A stretch of DNA of 64,000 nt, taken from NCBI RefSeq assembly GCF_018555385.1, contig NZ_JAFEJS010000014.1, positions 1-64,000 on the forward strand. The letters run 5' to 3'. The DNA is from Bifidobacterium santillanense (lineage in GTDB: Bacteria > Actinomycetota > Actinomycetes > Actinomycetales > Bifidobacteriaceae). Below are positions 1-8,090 of the stretch, in pieces. The notes under the pieces were generated by a model. That model was not told the DNA's origin and made no database searches. It saw nothing but the letters and a program-made list of their open reading frames with translations. Position 1 is the first letter of the stretch; every line of letters starts with the position of its first letter. The translations under genes were made by a program, and so were the position numbers.

Positions 1-130
1 TTAAGGCGCTTGTGGTTAGGTGTCGTTGCTCTGTGCTGTCCTTCGATGTTGCTGCGCCTCCAGATACACCACGAGTGTGTTATGGGGCCTGTTCTGTCTG
101 TGTGGGCATATTGGCGAGGCACCTTTTGCC
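1..130. other. Unassigned DNA left of the adapter
   Basis: No gene is recognisable in these 130 nt. They are separated from the rest of the window by a T-run and a sequencing adapter, so their linkage to position 212 onward is not trustworthy. The base composition is lower in GC than the rest of the window. Open frames crossing this segment run straight through the adapter and are not real genes. Confidence 0.5.
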
Positions 131-211
131 TTTTTTTTTTTTTTTCAAGCAGAAGACGGCATACGAGATGACGTCGAGTCTCGTGGGCTCGGAGATGTGT
201 AGAAGAGACAG
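131..211 (+). other. Illumina Nextera adapter retained in the assembly
   Basis: A 15-nt T-run (131-145) is followed by the 24-nt Illumina P7 oligo (146-169), an 8-nt index (170-177) and the Nextera read-2 transposon adapter (178-211). The mosaic end at 193-211 differs from the standard 19-mer by one base (G for T at 202). The order T-tail, P7, index, transposase end, insert is that of a short library fragment read through from the opposite strand. This is library sequence, not biology, and genomic sequence resumes at 212. Confidence 0.97.
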
Positions 212-227
212 GTTCCTCCGATGCCCG

Positions 228-280
228 CCCATGTGGGCGGAGCCCCCGGGTTGTCCACAGCGCGGCATGTTATCCACCGC
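228..280 (+). repeat. DnaA-box-like cluster, inverted copy A
   Basis: Contains TTGTCCACA (251-259) and TTATCCACC (270-278), each one base from the bacterial DnaA box TTATCCACA. The flanking sequence, starting with CCCATGTGG and continuing AGCCCCCGG, matches the reverse complement of 781-834 over about 53 bp with scattered differences. No dnaA, dnaN or rpmH gene lies nearby, so the function is unknown. Confidence 0.55.
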
Positions 281-403
281 CGCGCCGCGGGGCGGACCTC
301 CGGTCCGATGCCGTCGCCAAGGATCCGTGCCGATGGGGTCGGACGGATCCGTGCCGTCCGTGGCCGGCCGATGGATGCCGGGGCCGAGGCTTCGGCGAAA
401 AAA

Positions 404-431
404 GAAGAGGCCCGCCGGAGCGGGCCTCTTC
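404..431 (-). terminator. Intrinsic terminator (leftward)
   Basis: A perfect 12-bp stem (404-415 with 420-431) closes a CGGA tetraloop. The run of A residues before the left arm (397-403) becomes a U-run on the minus strand, so this is a strong terminator for leftward transcription. Its minus-strand client is not an identified gene. Confidence 0.8.
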
Positions 432-780
432 GTACAAGTTCAACTGCGAGCAGAATCTCAGCACAACATCATCGTTGCAACGGTAAGTCTTTCCAATGCC
501 CGTCCAACGTATTAGTCCTTTGACCATTACTTTTTTGTGGGCTCTGCTCTGTTCAGTTGTTCTTGTAGTTCATAATCTAGGCGCGAGTCGCCGAGCTCGC
601 AACTTGGGATGTCGGCTTGTGCGGTTCTTTGCGCAAATGGTCGCATCTGCGTTGATTTTCCATTCCGTTGCACCCTCCTGTGCGCTTCGAAACGTTTGAC
701 TGTGCCGTTGTGTGCGCTTCAGCCGGTTCGTCGGCGTGTCGTACGGTCGGCATCCACATCGCCGATCCCCGTCCACAGCC

Positions 781-834
781 GCGGTGGACGACACCCCGCG
801 TTGTGGATAACCCCGGGGGCTTTGTCCACATGGG
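781..834 (-). repeat. DnaA-box-like cluster, inverted copy B
   Basis: Carries a perfect DnaA box on the minus strand (TGTGGATAA at 802-810) and TTGTCCACA at 822-830. Read on the minus strand it aligns with 228-280, giving an inverted pair about 500 bp apart. It lies roughly 140 bp upstream of the first pilin gene. Confidence 0.55.
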
Positions 835-969
835 TCGGGGGATCGCGGCATGCGCCGTTCGCCCGGCGCACAGTGGTCCTACCCGATTCGCCGGCGGGGC
901 CAACGACGGTCTTCGGCGGCGAAGCGGGGAACGGAAACCAAACCAATCGGAATGACAAAAGGAGTCATG

Positions 970-1218
970 ATGAACACCAAGATCAAGACCATGCTGACCG
1001 GCGCCAAGGCCCGTCTGTACCTGCTCGATTCCAGGATCCGCACGCTCGGCATGGAGCCCGAGGAGGGCGCCGCCACCGCCGAGTACGCGGCTGTGACCGT
1101 AGCTGCTGTGGGTCTTGGCGGAGTCCTGTGGACGGTCCTCAAGTCCAAGGAGTTCCAGGACCTGGTCAAACTGGTTCTCAAGACTGCCTTCGAGGCGATC
1201 ACCAAGAGCAAGGTCTAA
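970..1218 (+). CDS. DUF4244 / Flp-like pilin subunit
   Basis: Small 82-aa protein with one central hydrophobic segment preceded by the pilin-like motif EEGAATAEYAAV (about residues 34-45), where a Flp-type prepilin would be processed. This layout is typical of the actinobacterial DUF4244 family, which sits in Tad/type II secretion loci. I chose the second of two adjacent ATGs because GGAG at 961-964 is correctly spaced from 970 but too close to 967. The two following genes are TadE-like, supporting a pilus or secretion role. The assembly ATPase and TadB/C membrane genes normally upstream are absent from the window. Confidence 0.75.
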   Translation: MNTKIKTMLTGAKARLYLLDSRIRTLGMEPEEGAATAEYAAVTVAAVGLGGVLWTVLKSKEFQDLVKLVLKTAFEAITKSKV

Positions 1219-1239
1219 TGCCCAGCTGACCGGGATATC

Positions 1240-1755
1240 GTGATGAAACCGTATATGAAGCGCCGCGCTCGCCGTCCGCCGGGAATCTGGCTCCTTGAAG
1301 ATGGCGACCGGTCCCGATCGGCGTCGCCGCTCCCCACCTCGCCGGCCCCCTGTGGGCCGGCGTCTCCGACCCACGGTCCCCGCCGTGACGGTCGTCATCG
1401 GTTGATTGCGCTGGCATCCGGAGCCGATGCCGGCGCGGTCACCGCCGAATTCGCCAGCGTGCTCCCCGCGGTGCTGGCGATGGCCGTCCTGATATGCGCG
1501 CTCGCCCGCGGGGTGATGGTGTCGATGACCTGTCAGGACGCCGCGTCGGCCGCCGCCCGCGCGGCCGTCTCCGCGGGAGGCGGCGAGGCCGGTTCCGAAG
1601 CCGCCGCACGGACGGTCGCCGGGCGCGACATCGACGTCGAGATCGACTACGACGACGGTGCCGTCACCGTCGTCACGCATTGCCCGGTGGTCCCCGACCC
1701 GATGGGCGTGCTGCCCTCGCTGGTGACGGGCAAAGCGGTGGGAGTCCTGACATGA
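1240..1755 (+). CDS. TadE-family minor pilin-like protein
   Basis: A 171-aa protein (GTG start; ATG at 1243 or 1257 are alternatives). A basic, proline-rich N-terminus precedes a TadE-type motif, AGAVTAEFASVLPAVLAM, that leads into a single transmembrane helix at about residues 64-92. The remainder is predicted to be outside the membrane. TadE proteins are pseudopilins needed for Flp fibre assembly. Its stop codon overlaps the next start (ATGA at 1752-1755), indicating translational coupling. The exact start is uncertain because no good ribosome binding site is visible. Confidence 0.7.
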   Translation: MMKPYMKRRARRPPGIWLLEDGDRSRSASPLPTSPAPCGPASPTHGPRRDGRHRLIALASGADAGAVTAEFASVLPAVLAMAVLICALARGVMVSMTCQDAASAAARAAVSAGGGEAGSEAAARTVAGRDIDVEIDYDDGAVTVVTHCPVVPDPMGVLPSLVTGKAVGVLT

Positions 1756-2213
1756 ACGAATCCGAATCCACGTGCGGCGGCGCCCGCCGGGCCGAATCGC
1801 ACGATTCCGCGAGATGGGGAGAACGGCCGCGCGGCGCCGACGGGCCTCTTCCGGAGATCGTCTCGGCCTCCGACGAGGGCGCCGGCACCGTTCTTGGTCT
1901 CATACTGATCATCGTCGCGACCGTGATGATCGTCATCGCCGTCGGCGTGGGTCACCTGCTGGTGGCCCGGTCGCGTGCCGCGTCGGCCGCCGATCTGTCG
2001 TCGTTGTCCGCCGCGAACGCGTTGTGGAGGGGCGGCGAGCCCTGCGAGGTCGCTGCCGAGGTCGCGGCCGGTCATGACGCGACGCTGGTCGCGTGTGAGA
2101 TCGGCGGCGATACGGGGGAGGACGTCACGGTCCGTGTGGGAGTGGACGTCGGCATGCCGTTCCTGCCGGACCTGGTCCAATCCGCCCGCGCCGGACCGAC
2201 ATACTGCGAATAG
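1752..2213 (+). CDS. Rv3654c-like TadE-related protein
   Basis: A 153-aa protein starting on the ATG that overlaps the previous stop by 4 nt. After a polar N-terminus, the segment DEGAGTVLGLILIIVATVMI gives the acidic-glycine motif and transmembrane helix of the TadE-like family found beside helicase/secretion genes in Actinobacteria (Rv3654c type). The C-terminal region is alanine- and valine-rich with two cysteines (in GEPCEV and LVACEI) that could form a disulphide outside the cell. It probably acts with the two upstream proteins as a minor pilin. Confidence 0.7.
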   Translation: MNESESTCGGARRAESHDSARWGERPRGADGPLPEIVSASDEGAGTVLGLILIIVATVMIVIAVGVGHLLVARSRAASAADLSSLSAANALWRGGEPCEVAAEVAAGHDATLVACEIGGDTGEDVTVRVGVDVGMPFLPDLVQSARAGPTYCE

Positions 2214-2311
2214 GCGCATGGCGCGGATCCGGTCATCCGCCGACGGGTCGTCGTCGGCTGTCGGAGTATGCGGCTGGCGCGTTCGCGGGCTTCATGGTTA
2301 TCGTGTTGTCC

Positions 2312-3454
2312 ATGAGCGAGACCCAGAAGCGTGCGACCGTCGCGATGGTCGGCAATCCCGTATCCGACAAGGGAAGGGGCGCCAGGATCGATGCGCAGGT
2401 GTTCGACCTGCTGACACGGGCGGGACTCCGTCGCGGATTCGACGTGACGGACCTGACCGGATCCAGCTTCGACGATTCGCTGGCCCGGGTCCGTGCCCGG
2501 CGGAACGAGTATGACTATCTGGTCGTGGTCGGCGGCGACGGCATGATCGCGCTCGGCGCGAACGCGGTGGGAGCCAGCGGCAAGCCGTTGGGCGTCGTCG
2601 CGACCGGCTCCGGCAACGATTTCGCCAGGGGGCTGTCACTGCCGGTCAACAAGGTCGAGACCGCGGTCGAGGGCATCGTCGGCGCCATCGTGCGCGGATC
2701 GCACGTCGACGTCGACATGGGGCACGTCACGGCGCTGCCCGGCGCCGTCGCGGCGGACCCCACCACCGGCGAGGAGACCGTCGGTGGAGGGATCGTACGC
2801 GACGATGCCGCGGACGACGCGATCGCATTCGATCGGTTCTATGCCGGCATGCTGTCGTGCGGATTGGACGCGAGCATCAACGATCGCGCGAACCACTCGC
2901 ATCTGCCGGGCGGCTCGCTGCGGTACTTCGCCGCGGTGCTCGCCGAGGTCACGCATCTGAAGCGGTACGGCTACCACATCAGGGCCACCCTCGCCGACGG
3001 CACGGTCGAGGAGCACGACGTCATCACGCCGATGGTGACCGTTGCCAACTCGCGGCATATCGGCGGCGGGCTGGAGGTCTCGCCGTATTCGCGTCTCGAC
3101 GACGGGCTGCTCGACCTGATCTGGATCGACCACATGCCCGGCGCCTTGGAGATCGCGGACGCGATCTCCAAGGGGTACAACGGCAGACTGCTCGCCTCGC
3201 ACGTGTTCGGATGGAAGCGCGTGCGCGACATCGAGATCACGCGTGCCGACGAGGGCGACGAACCGCCGCTGCTGATGGCGGACGGCGAGTACATCGGTCG
3301 GCTGCCGGTGCGTGTGCGCGCATGCGACCATGCGCTGCGTGTGCTCGTGCCGCCCGCCGTGGTCGCATGGCAACGGCACGAACGGAGCGAGCGTGCGGTG
3401 CTGGACGCGATCACGCGCGACGGGCGCGACCCGGTGACCGGTGCATTCGTCTGA
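2312..3454 (+). CDS. Diacylglycerol/lipid kinase family protein
   Basis: A 380-aa protein of the DagK/YegS-like catalytic family. The N-terminal nucleotide-binding region has NPVSDKGRG and the glycine-rich GGDGMIALGANAV signature, followed by GSGNDFARGL, both diagnostic for ATP-dependent lipid kinases. A C-terminal beta-rich domain contains the usual late motif LLMADGEYIG. It probably phosphorylates a diacylglycerol or related membrane lipid for phospholipid recycling. ATG 2294 is an in-frame alternative start; neither has a clear Shine-Dalgarno. It converges on the TetR gene, with only 42 nt between them. Confidence 0.85.
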   Translation: MSETQKRATVAMVGNPVSDKGRGARIDAQVFDLLTRAGLRRGFDVTDLTGSSFDDSLARVRARRNEYDYLVVVGGDGMIALGANAVGASGKPLGVVATGSGNDFARGLSLPVNKVETAVEGIVGAIVRGSHVDVDMGHVTALPGAVAADPTTGEETVGGGIVRDDAADDAIAFDRFYAGMLSCGLDASINDRANHSHLPGGSLRYFAAVLAEVTHLKRYGYHIRATLADGTVEEHDVITPMVTVANSRHIGGGLEVSPYSRLDDGLLDLIWIDHMPGALEIADAISKGYNGRLLASHVFGWKRVRDIEITRADEGDEPPLLMADGEYIGRLPVRVRACDHALRVLVPPAVVAWQRHERSERAVLDAITRDGRDPVTGAFV

Positions 3455-3496
3455 CCGGGGCGGCGCCGCATCGCGAACGCCCCGTCGGCGAACGCG

Positions 3497-4120
3497 TCAG
3501 GCCCGATGGATGTAGTCGGTCAGGTGCAGCGTCTGGGCGATCAGCGACTTCAGCGTCGCATCGGTGATGTTCGGGTGGGAGCGGATCAGCGAGATCAGTC
3601 CCACGATGAGCGTGAAGAACGTCTCGTGCACGTTCTCGATCGGCAGGCCGTGGCGCTGTTCGAAGTCGCGCACCACGGTGCGTTCCAGCAGATCGGCGAT
3701 GCGGTCGGCGATGCGGTCGATGAACCGGATGTACAGCTCCGCGTTGCCCTCGTGGATCATGCGGGCCGAGAACGGCCCCTCGTTCGCGATGAGGGCGCGG
3801 ATCAGATGCACCATGTCGTCGAGGGCCTTGTCGATGTTGCCGACCTCGCGGGCCTCGTTCCAGGCCTCGAGCCGGGAGAGGATCTCGCCGACCACGTCGT
3901 CGAGCACCGCGTCCGCGACCGCGTCCTTGTCTGGGAAGTAATGGTAGAACAGCGATCTGGTCATGCATACGCGGGCCGCGATGTCGCTCACGGTGATCTT
4001 GGAGAAGCCCTTCTCCAGACAGATCTCCCGTGCGGCCCGCACGATCGCCGTGCGTCTTGCGTCGCCTTTGCCCGTGGCCGCCGTCATCGTCGCTGTTGAC
4101 GTCGCGTCAATACTGCTCAT
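3497..4120 (-). CDS. TetR-family transcriptional regulator
   Basis: A 207-aa regulator. Residues ~20-70 form the TetR helix-turn-helix, with VSDIAARVCMTRSLFYHYFP as the recognition region. The rest is an all-alpha ligand-binding and dimerisation domain of normal length. It is divergent from dnaX, with 124 nt between the starts, but dnaX is an unlikely target. The convergent lipid kinase may be a neighbour by chance. The ligand cannot be predicted. Confidence 0.88.
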   Translation of the reverse strand: MSSIDATSTATMTAATGKGDARRTAIVRAAREICLEKGFSKITVSDIAARVCMTRSLFYHYFPDKDAVADAVLDDVVGEILSRLEAWNEAREVGNIDKALDDMVHLIRALIANEGPFSARMIHEGNAELYIRFIDRIADRIADLLERTVVRDFEQRHGLPIENVHETFFTLIVGLISLIRSHPNITDATLKSLIAQTLHLTDYIHRA

Positions 4121-4244
4121 GGCACCAGTGTATGCGATTTCGGCGGCGCATACGACAATCGCTCGCGTTTCGTCAACATCGGCCGCCCGCGGCCGGTACG
4201 CGCCCGCCGTCTGCGGGTAGTCGGTTTGAGGTAGGTTGGAACAT

Positions 4245-7217
4245 ATGGCACTTGCACTGTATCGACGTTATCGTCCGGACACTTTCGAGGGAGTGATCGG
4301 ACAGGACCAGGTCACCGTCCCGCTGATGCGGGCCCTGGACGAGGGCAAGCTCACGCACGCGTACCTGTTCTCCGGTCCGCGCGGCTGCGGCAAGACCAGC
4401 TCCGCGCGCATTCTGGCGCGCTGCGTGAACTGCGCGAAGGGCCCGACCTCGCATCCGTGCGGCGAATGCGAGTCGTGCAAGGATCTCGCCACCGGTGGCC
4501 CCGGCTCGATCGACGTGGTCGAGATCGACGCGGCATCGCACAACGGCGTCGATGATGCGCGCGAACTGCGCGAACGTGCCGGATTCGCCCCCGCACGCGA
4601 TCGGTACAAGATCTTCATCCTCGACGAGGCCCACATGGTCACGCCGCAGGGCTTCAACGCGCTGCTCAAGATCGTCGAGGAGCCGCCGGAACACGTGATG
4701 TTCATCTTCGCGACCACCGAGCCCGACAAGGTGATCGGCACCATCCGCTCGCGCACCCACCACTACCCGTTCAGGCTCGTGCCGGCCGAGATCATGGGAC
4801 CCTACCTCGAGAGGATCTGCGACGAGGAGCACATCAAGCCCGAACCGGGCGTGCTCAAGCTCGCGATGCGCGCCGGCGGCGGATCGGTTCGCGACACCCT
4901 GTCCGTGCTGGACCAGCTCATGGTCGGTTCGGTCGACGGCGTGATCACGCACGACGCGTCCGTGGCGCTGCTCGGCTTCACGCCGGAGGCGCTGATCGGC
5001 GAGGCCGTCGACGCGGTGATCGACAGGAGCGGGGAGCAACTGTACGGCGTCATCCAGAAGGTCGTGGTCGGCGGCTTCGATCCGCGTCGCTTCGTCGAGG
5101 ACCTGCTCGCGCGCGTGCGCGACCTGCTGGTGCTCACCCTGGCCGGCGACAAGGCCGAAAGCGTGCTCTCCGACACCGCCGAGGCCGAGGACATGGACGA
5201 CCTGCACCGTCAGGCCGCGGCGCTCGGACTGGGGTCCCTCACGGCCATGGCGGACATCATCAACGACACGTTGGGCGCGATGACCGGTGCGATCTCGCCG
5301 CGCATGCGTCTGGAGCTGCTGGCGGCCCGACTGCTGTCCGGTGCGGAGCACGGCTTCGCGGCGGCGCCGGTCGTGGGAGGCGGGGCGCCCGTTGCGGTGC
5401 CGGCCGGCTCCGGCGTCGCCCCTGCCGCGGGTGCCGCGACGGCCGGCTCCGGTCACGGCGGCTTCGCGGGCGCCGCACGCAATGCCGGCGGCGGCTTCGC
5501 CGGCGCGGCCCGCAACCAGCATGCCGATTCCCGGGCCGGGGAGCAGGCCGGCGGTTCCGCCGGTTCCGGACATGGCACCGATGCGGTACGGCATTCGGAT
5601 CCTGTGGCCCAGGCGTCTCCCGTGAGCTCGGGGAACGCCGGCGACGTCTCGTCCTCGGCGGCGCCGGGCGCGACCGGATCCGCCGGCGCCGGCGCGTCGG
5701 TCCCGCAGCCGGACGACCGCACCCCGGACCAGAAGTGGGACGCGCTGGTCGCCGCGCTGCCGGCTGACGTGCGCAGGTACGTCACGCGCGACAAGGTGCT
5801 GCGCATCAGCTTCAGGCCGTACAAGCAGACCGGCAGGATGCGGCTGTGGCTCAAGTTCGACAAGCCGCTGAGCAAGTACGCTTTCGCGCTGGCCGTGGCC
5901 GCCGAGTCGGTCGACGGCAGCAACAAGGTCGTGAACATCCTGCGCGCCGAGGTGCGCAAGGTGTTCGGCGAACAGACCGAGATCGCGCCGACCCCCACCA
6001 CCGACGACGGACAGAAGACCCCGGCGTTCAGCAAGCTTCCGGCCGGCGAGCAGCAGCGTATCAAGGCGCAGTTGCTGCAGGAGAACCTGCAGGCCGCCGT
6101 CAACCTGACGCGTACCGAATCGAACGGACAGGAGAGCGGGCGCGAGACGTCGTCCCCCGCCGCGCATGCGTCCGGCGCCTCGTCATCCGACGACGACGAA
6201 TCCCACCGATCGGGCTCGACGGCGACCGTCGGCGCGGGTCCGTCCTCGCCGTCGGTGCTGGACGACGACGATCCGTGGGCGCAGCCACTGCCGACGGCGT
6301 CGAGCGCCGGGGGCCGCTCCGACACGGCGACGGGTCCCGGAAGCGGGGCATCGGCGTCCACCGGGTCTCAAGTGGTCACCGGTCACGAACCCGAACATCC
6401 GCACAAGCACGTGGCGGTCCCCGATCTGAGCGACGACGTCGACCCGTGGGCGCAACCAGCGGGCACTGTGGGTGGTTCGGGCGCGAATCCGACCTCGGCG
6501 GAGGCATCGACTCAGCACGCGTCGGATCCGTGGAACACCACGAGCGGCGTCCCCGGGAACGGTGGAACGACTGTGAACCCGTGGAGTCAGACGTCGAGCG
6601 CGACGGGTGGAATCGGGGCGTCGCATCCGGCGGATGATCCTTGGAACCGGCCGGTGAACGGGACCGGAACCACGGTCGACGACCCTTGGAACCAGCCATC
6701 AGCCGCGGTGAACGGCGCCGGACGGACGCAGACGGCGGACGATCCGTGGAACCAGCCGGCCAAACCGGCGGGTGCCGGAGCGTGGGGCGGTCCGCGGCAG
6801 TCCGCGGCGCAGACCCCCGCGCCGTCGGCTCCGGGCGAACCGGACGACCCGTGGAAGGACGTGCCGCCGCCGGGCGAACCGGATGACCCGTGGAACGCGG
6901 GTCCGACGGCACCGCACGGTACGGGTCTCGGAACGGACTCCCGCAGTGCGGGATCGCCGAACGACATGAACGCGGGCGGTACGACCATGCCGGCGCGCGA
7001 CCCATGGAACGTGGGCCAGCCGGCCCCGGCCGCCCCGCAGGTCGCGGCCGACGAGGACGAGTACTCGATGGATGACGAGTCGCTCGGCGCCGCCACCGCG
7101 ATGGACCGCGACGAACTGCGCAAGCTGTTCGAGGTCAAGAAGGTCGAGGAGTTCGCGGCGGACGACCCTCGCAACCCGCGCAACATCCATCCGGCGCCCA
7201 GGCATGACGACGAGTGA
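4245..7217 (+). CDS. dnaX: DNA polymerase III subunit gamma/tau
   Basis: Clamp-loader ATPase, 990 aa, far longer than the ~640-aa E. coli tau. Residues 1-370 are the classic AAA+ module: MALALYRRYRP start, Walker A GPRGCGKTS (about 44-52), a zinc-binding cysteine cluster (CVNC...CGEC), Walker B ILDEAH (about 125-130) and a sensor-1 TTEPDKV. A Gly/Ala/Ser-rich linker follows, then a tau-like domain around 490-610. Residues ~675-925 contain ten DPW/NPW motifs in low-complexity sequence before a short conserved tail. I chose ATG 4245, which follows GAGGTAGG, over the in-frame TTG at 4236. recR follows 88 nt downstream, the usual bacterial pairing. Confidence 0.95.
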   Translation: MALALYRRYRPDTFEGVIGQDQVTVPLMRALDEGKLTHAYLFSGPRGCGKTSSARILARCVNCAKGPTSHPCGECESCKDLATGGPGSIDVVEIDAASHNGVDDARELRERAGFAPARDRYKIFILDEAHMVTPQGFNALLKIVEEPPEHVMFIFATTEPDKVIGTIRSRTHHYPFRLVPAEIMGPYLERICDEEHIKPEPGVLKLAMRAGGGSVRDTLSVLDQLMVGSVDGVITHDASVALLGFTPEALIGEAVDAVIDRSGEQLYGVIQKVVVGGFDPRRFVEDLLARVRDLLVLTLAGDKAESVLSDTAEAEDMDDLHRQAAALGLGSLTAMADIINDTLGAMTGAISPRMRLELLAARLLSGAEHGFAAAPVVGGGAPVAVPAGSGVAPAAGAATAGSGHGGFAGAARNAGGGFAGAARNQHADSRAGEQAGGSAGSGHGTDAVRHSDPVAQASPVSSGNAGDVSSSAAPGATGSAGAGASVPQPDDRTPDQKWDALVAALPADVRRYVTRDKVLRISFRPYKQTGRMRLWLKFDKPLSKYAFALAVAAESVDGSNKVVNILRAEVRKVFGEQTEIAPTPTTDDGQKTPAFSKLPAGEQQRIKAQLLQENLQAAVNLTRTESNGQESGRETSSPAAHASGASSSDDDESHRSGSTATVGAGPSSPSVLDDDDPWAQPLPTASSAGGRSDTATGPGSGASASTGSQVVTGHEPEHPHKHVAVPDLSDDVDPWAQPAGTVGGSGANPTSAEASTQHASDPWNTTSGVPGNGGTTVNPWSQTSSATGGIGASHPADDPWNRPVNGTGTTVDDPWNQPSAAVNGAGRTQTADDPWNQPAKPAGAGAWGGPRQSAAQTPAPSAPGEPDDPWKDVPPPGEPDDPWNAGPTAPHGTGLGTDSRSAGSPNDMNAGGTTMPARDPWNVGQPAPAAPQVAADEDEYSMDDESLGAATAMDRDELRKLFEVKKVEEFAADDPRNPRNIHPAPRHDDE

Positions 7218-7305
7218 CGGTGCCGGGCCGGGGACCGACGCGGCATCCGGACCCGTGCATCGAACACCATGACGAAGCAAGAGAACGAAACGGAAGGGAA
7301 CGGCA

Positions 7306-7908
7306 ATGGCATTGGCCTATGACGGCGCGATCCAGCGGCTCATCGACGCGTTCAACAGACTGCCCGGCATCGGGCCGAAGGGCGCGCAGCGCATCGCGTT
7401 CTACCTGCTCGGCGCGGACGCGCAGGAGGCCGCCGACCTCGCCGACGCCATCGCCGAGGTCAAGGCGAAGGTCCGGTTCTGCGACGTATGCGGCAACGTG
7501 TGCGAATCCAGCCCGTGCCCGATCTGCGCCGACCCGCGCCGCGACCACACGGTCATCTGCGTGGTCGAGGAGCCGAAGGACGTGATGAGCATCGAACGCA
7601 CGCGCGAGTACCGCGGCCTGTACCACGTGCTCGGCGGGGCCATCAACCCGATGGCCAACGTGGGGCCGAGCGACCTCAACATCGCGAATCTGCTCGAACG
7701 GCTCAAGGACGACCAGGTCAAGGAGATCATCCTCGCGCTCGACCCGAACATCGAGGGCGAGGCGACCACCACCTACCTGAGCCGGCTGCTGAGCCCGCTC
7801 GGCGTCAAGGTCACGCGCCTGGCCAGCGGTCTGCCGGTCGGATCGGACCTCGAATACGCCGACGAGATCACGCTCGGCCGCGCGCTCGCCGGTCGCCGCG
7901 AGGCGTGA
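7306..7908 (+). CDS. recR: Recombination mediator protein RecR
   Basis: A 200-aa RecR of standard length. It has the N-terminal helix-hairpin-helix ([17 protein letters not shown]), the four-cysteine zinc finger ([16 protein letters not shown], about residues 58-73) and a Toprim domain with VVEEPKD. RecR acts with RecF/RecO to load RecA on single-stranded gaps. It follows dnaX on the same strand, so the two are probably cotranscribed. Confidence 0.96.
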   Translation: MALAYDGAIQRLIDAFNRLPGIGPKGAQRIAFYLLGADAQEAADLADAIAEVKAKVRFCDVCGNVCESSPCPICADPRRDHTVICVVEEPKDVMSIERTREYRGLYHVLGGAINPMANVGPSDLNIANLLERLKDDQVKEIILALDPNIEGEATTTYLSRLLSPLGVKVTRLASGLPVGSDLEYADEITLGRALAGRREA

Positions 7909-7995
7909 TCGGCCGGCCTCCGGAGCATACGCCGTGAGCGCGCACATCCCGTCCGTATGGTGGGTGCGGCAGGGGCGGGCCGCAGACGCGATCCT

Positions 7996-8001
7996 TATAA
8001 T
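7996..8001 (+). promoter_or_regulatory. -10 box of the aspartokinase promoter
   Basis: A perfect TATAAT lies 89 nt before the GTG start of the aspartokinase gene. No convincing -35 box is seen. The presumed leader carries a small hairpin (CCGCTTA/TAAGCGG, 8006-8026) and is too short for a lysine riboswitch. Confidence 0.6.
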
Positions 8002-8090
8002 CGTGCCGCTTACGTAGAATAAGCGGTGCCAGCAAGGGGCGCGGCGCTCCGAGCGCACGGCTCCGAAACCCACAGAGAGAATGGACAGCA

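Larger units (their letters stand above)
212..969. other. Long gene-poor region upstream of the pilin genes
   Basis: About 760 nt without a secure gene. It holds two inverted DnaA-box-like clusters (228-280 and 781-834), a strong hairpin terminator reading leftward (404-431), and an AT-rich stretch (432-700). On the minus strand an ATG at 661 follows an AGGAGG but the frame stops after 28 codons. Another minus frame ends in TAA overlapping an ATG at 527. Neither resembles a known family. A short untranslated transcript ending at the 404-431 terminator is equally possible. Confidence 0.4.

Noticed and set aside
12..515. 167-codon open frame at the left end
   Set aside because: It runs through the T-tract and the Nextera adapter, so its protein is partly translated library oligo.
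228..834. Chromosomal origin of replication
   Set aside because: DnaA-box-like sites are present, but dnaA, dnaN, rpmH and a clear AT-rich unwinding array next to them are absent; only the inverted clusters are reported.
4173..6167. 664-codon minus-strand frame opposite dnaX
   Set aside because: It is the mirror of the dnaX coding frame in GC-rich DNA, with no recognisable domain.
8002..8090. Lysine riboswitch before the aspartokinase gene
   Set aside because: The leader is under 90 nt and has only a 7-bp hairpin, too short for the L-box fold.
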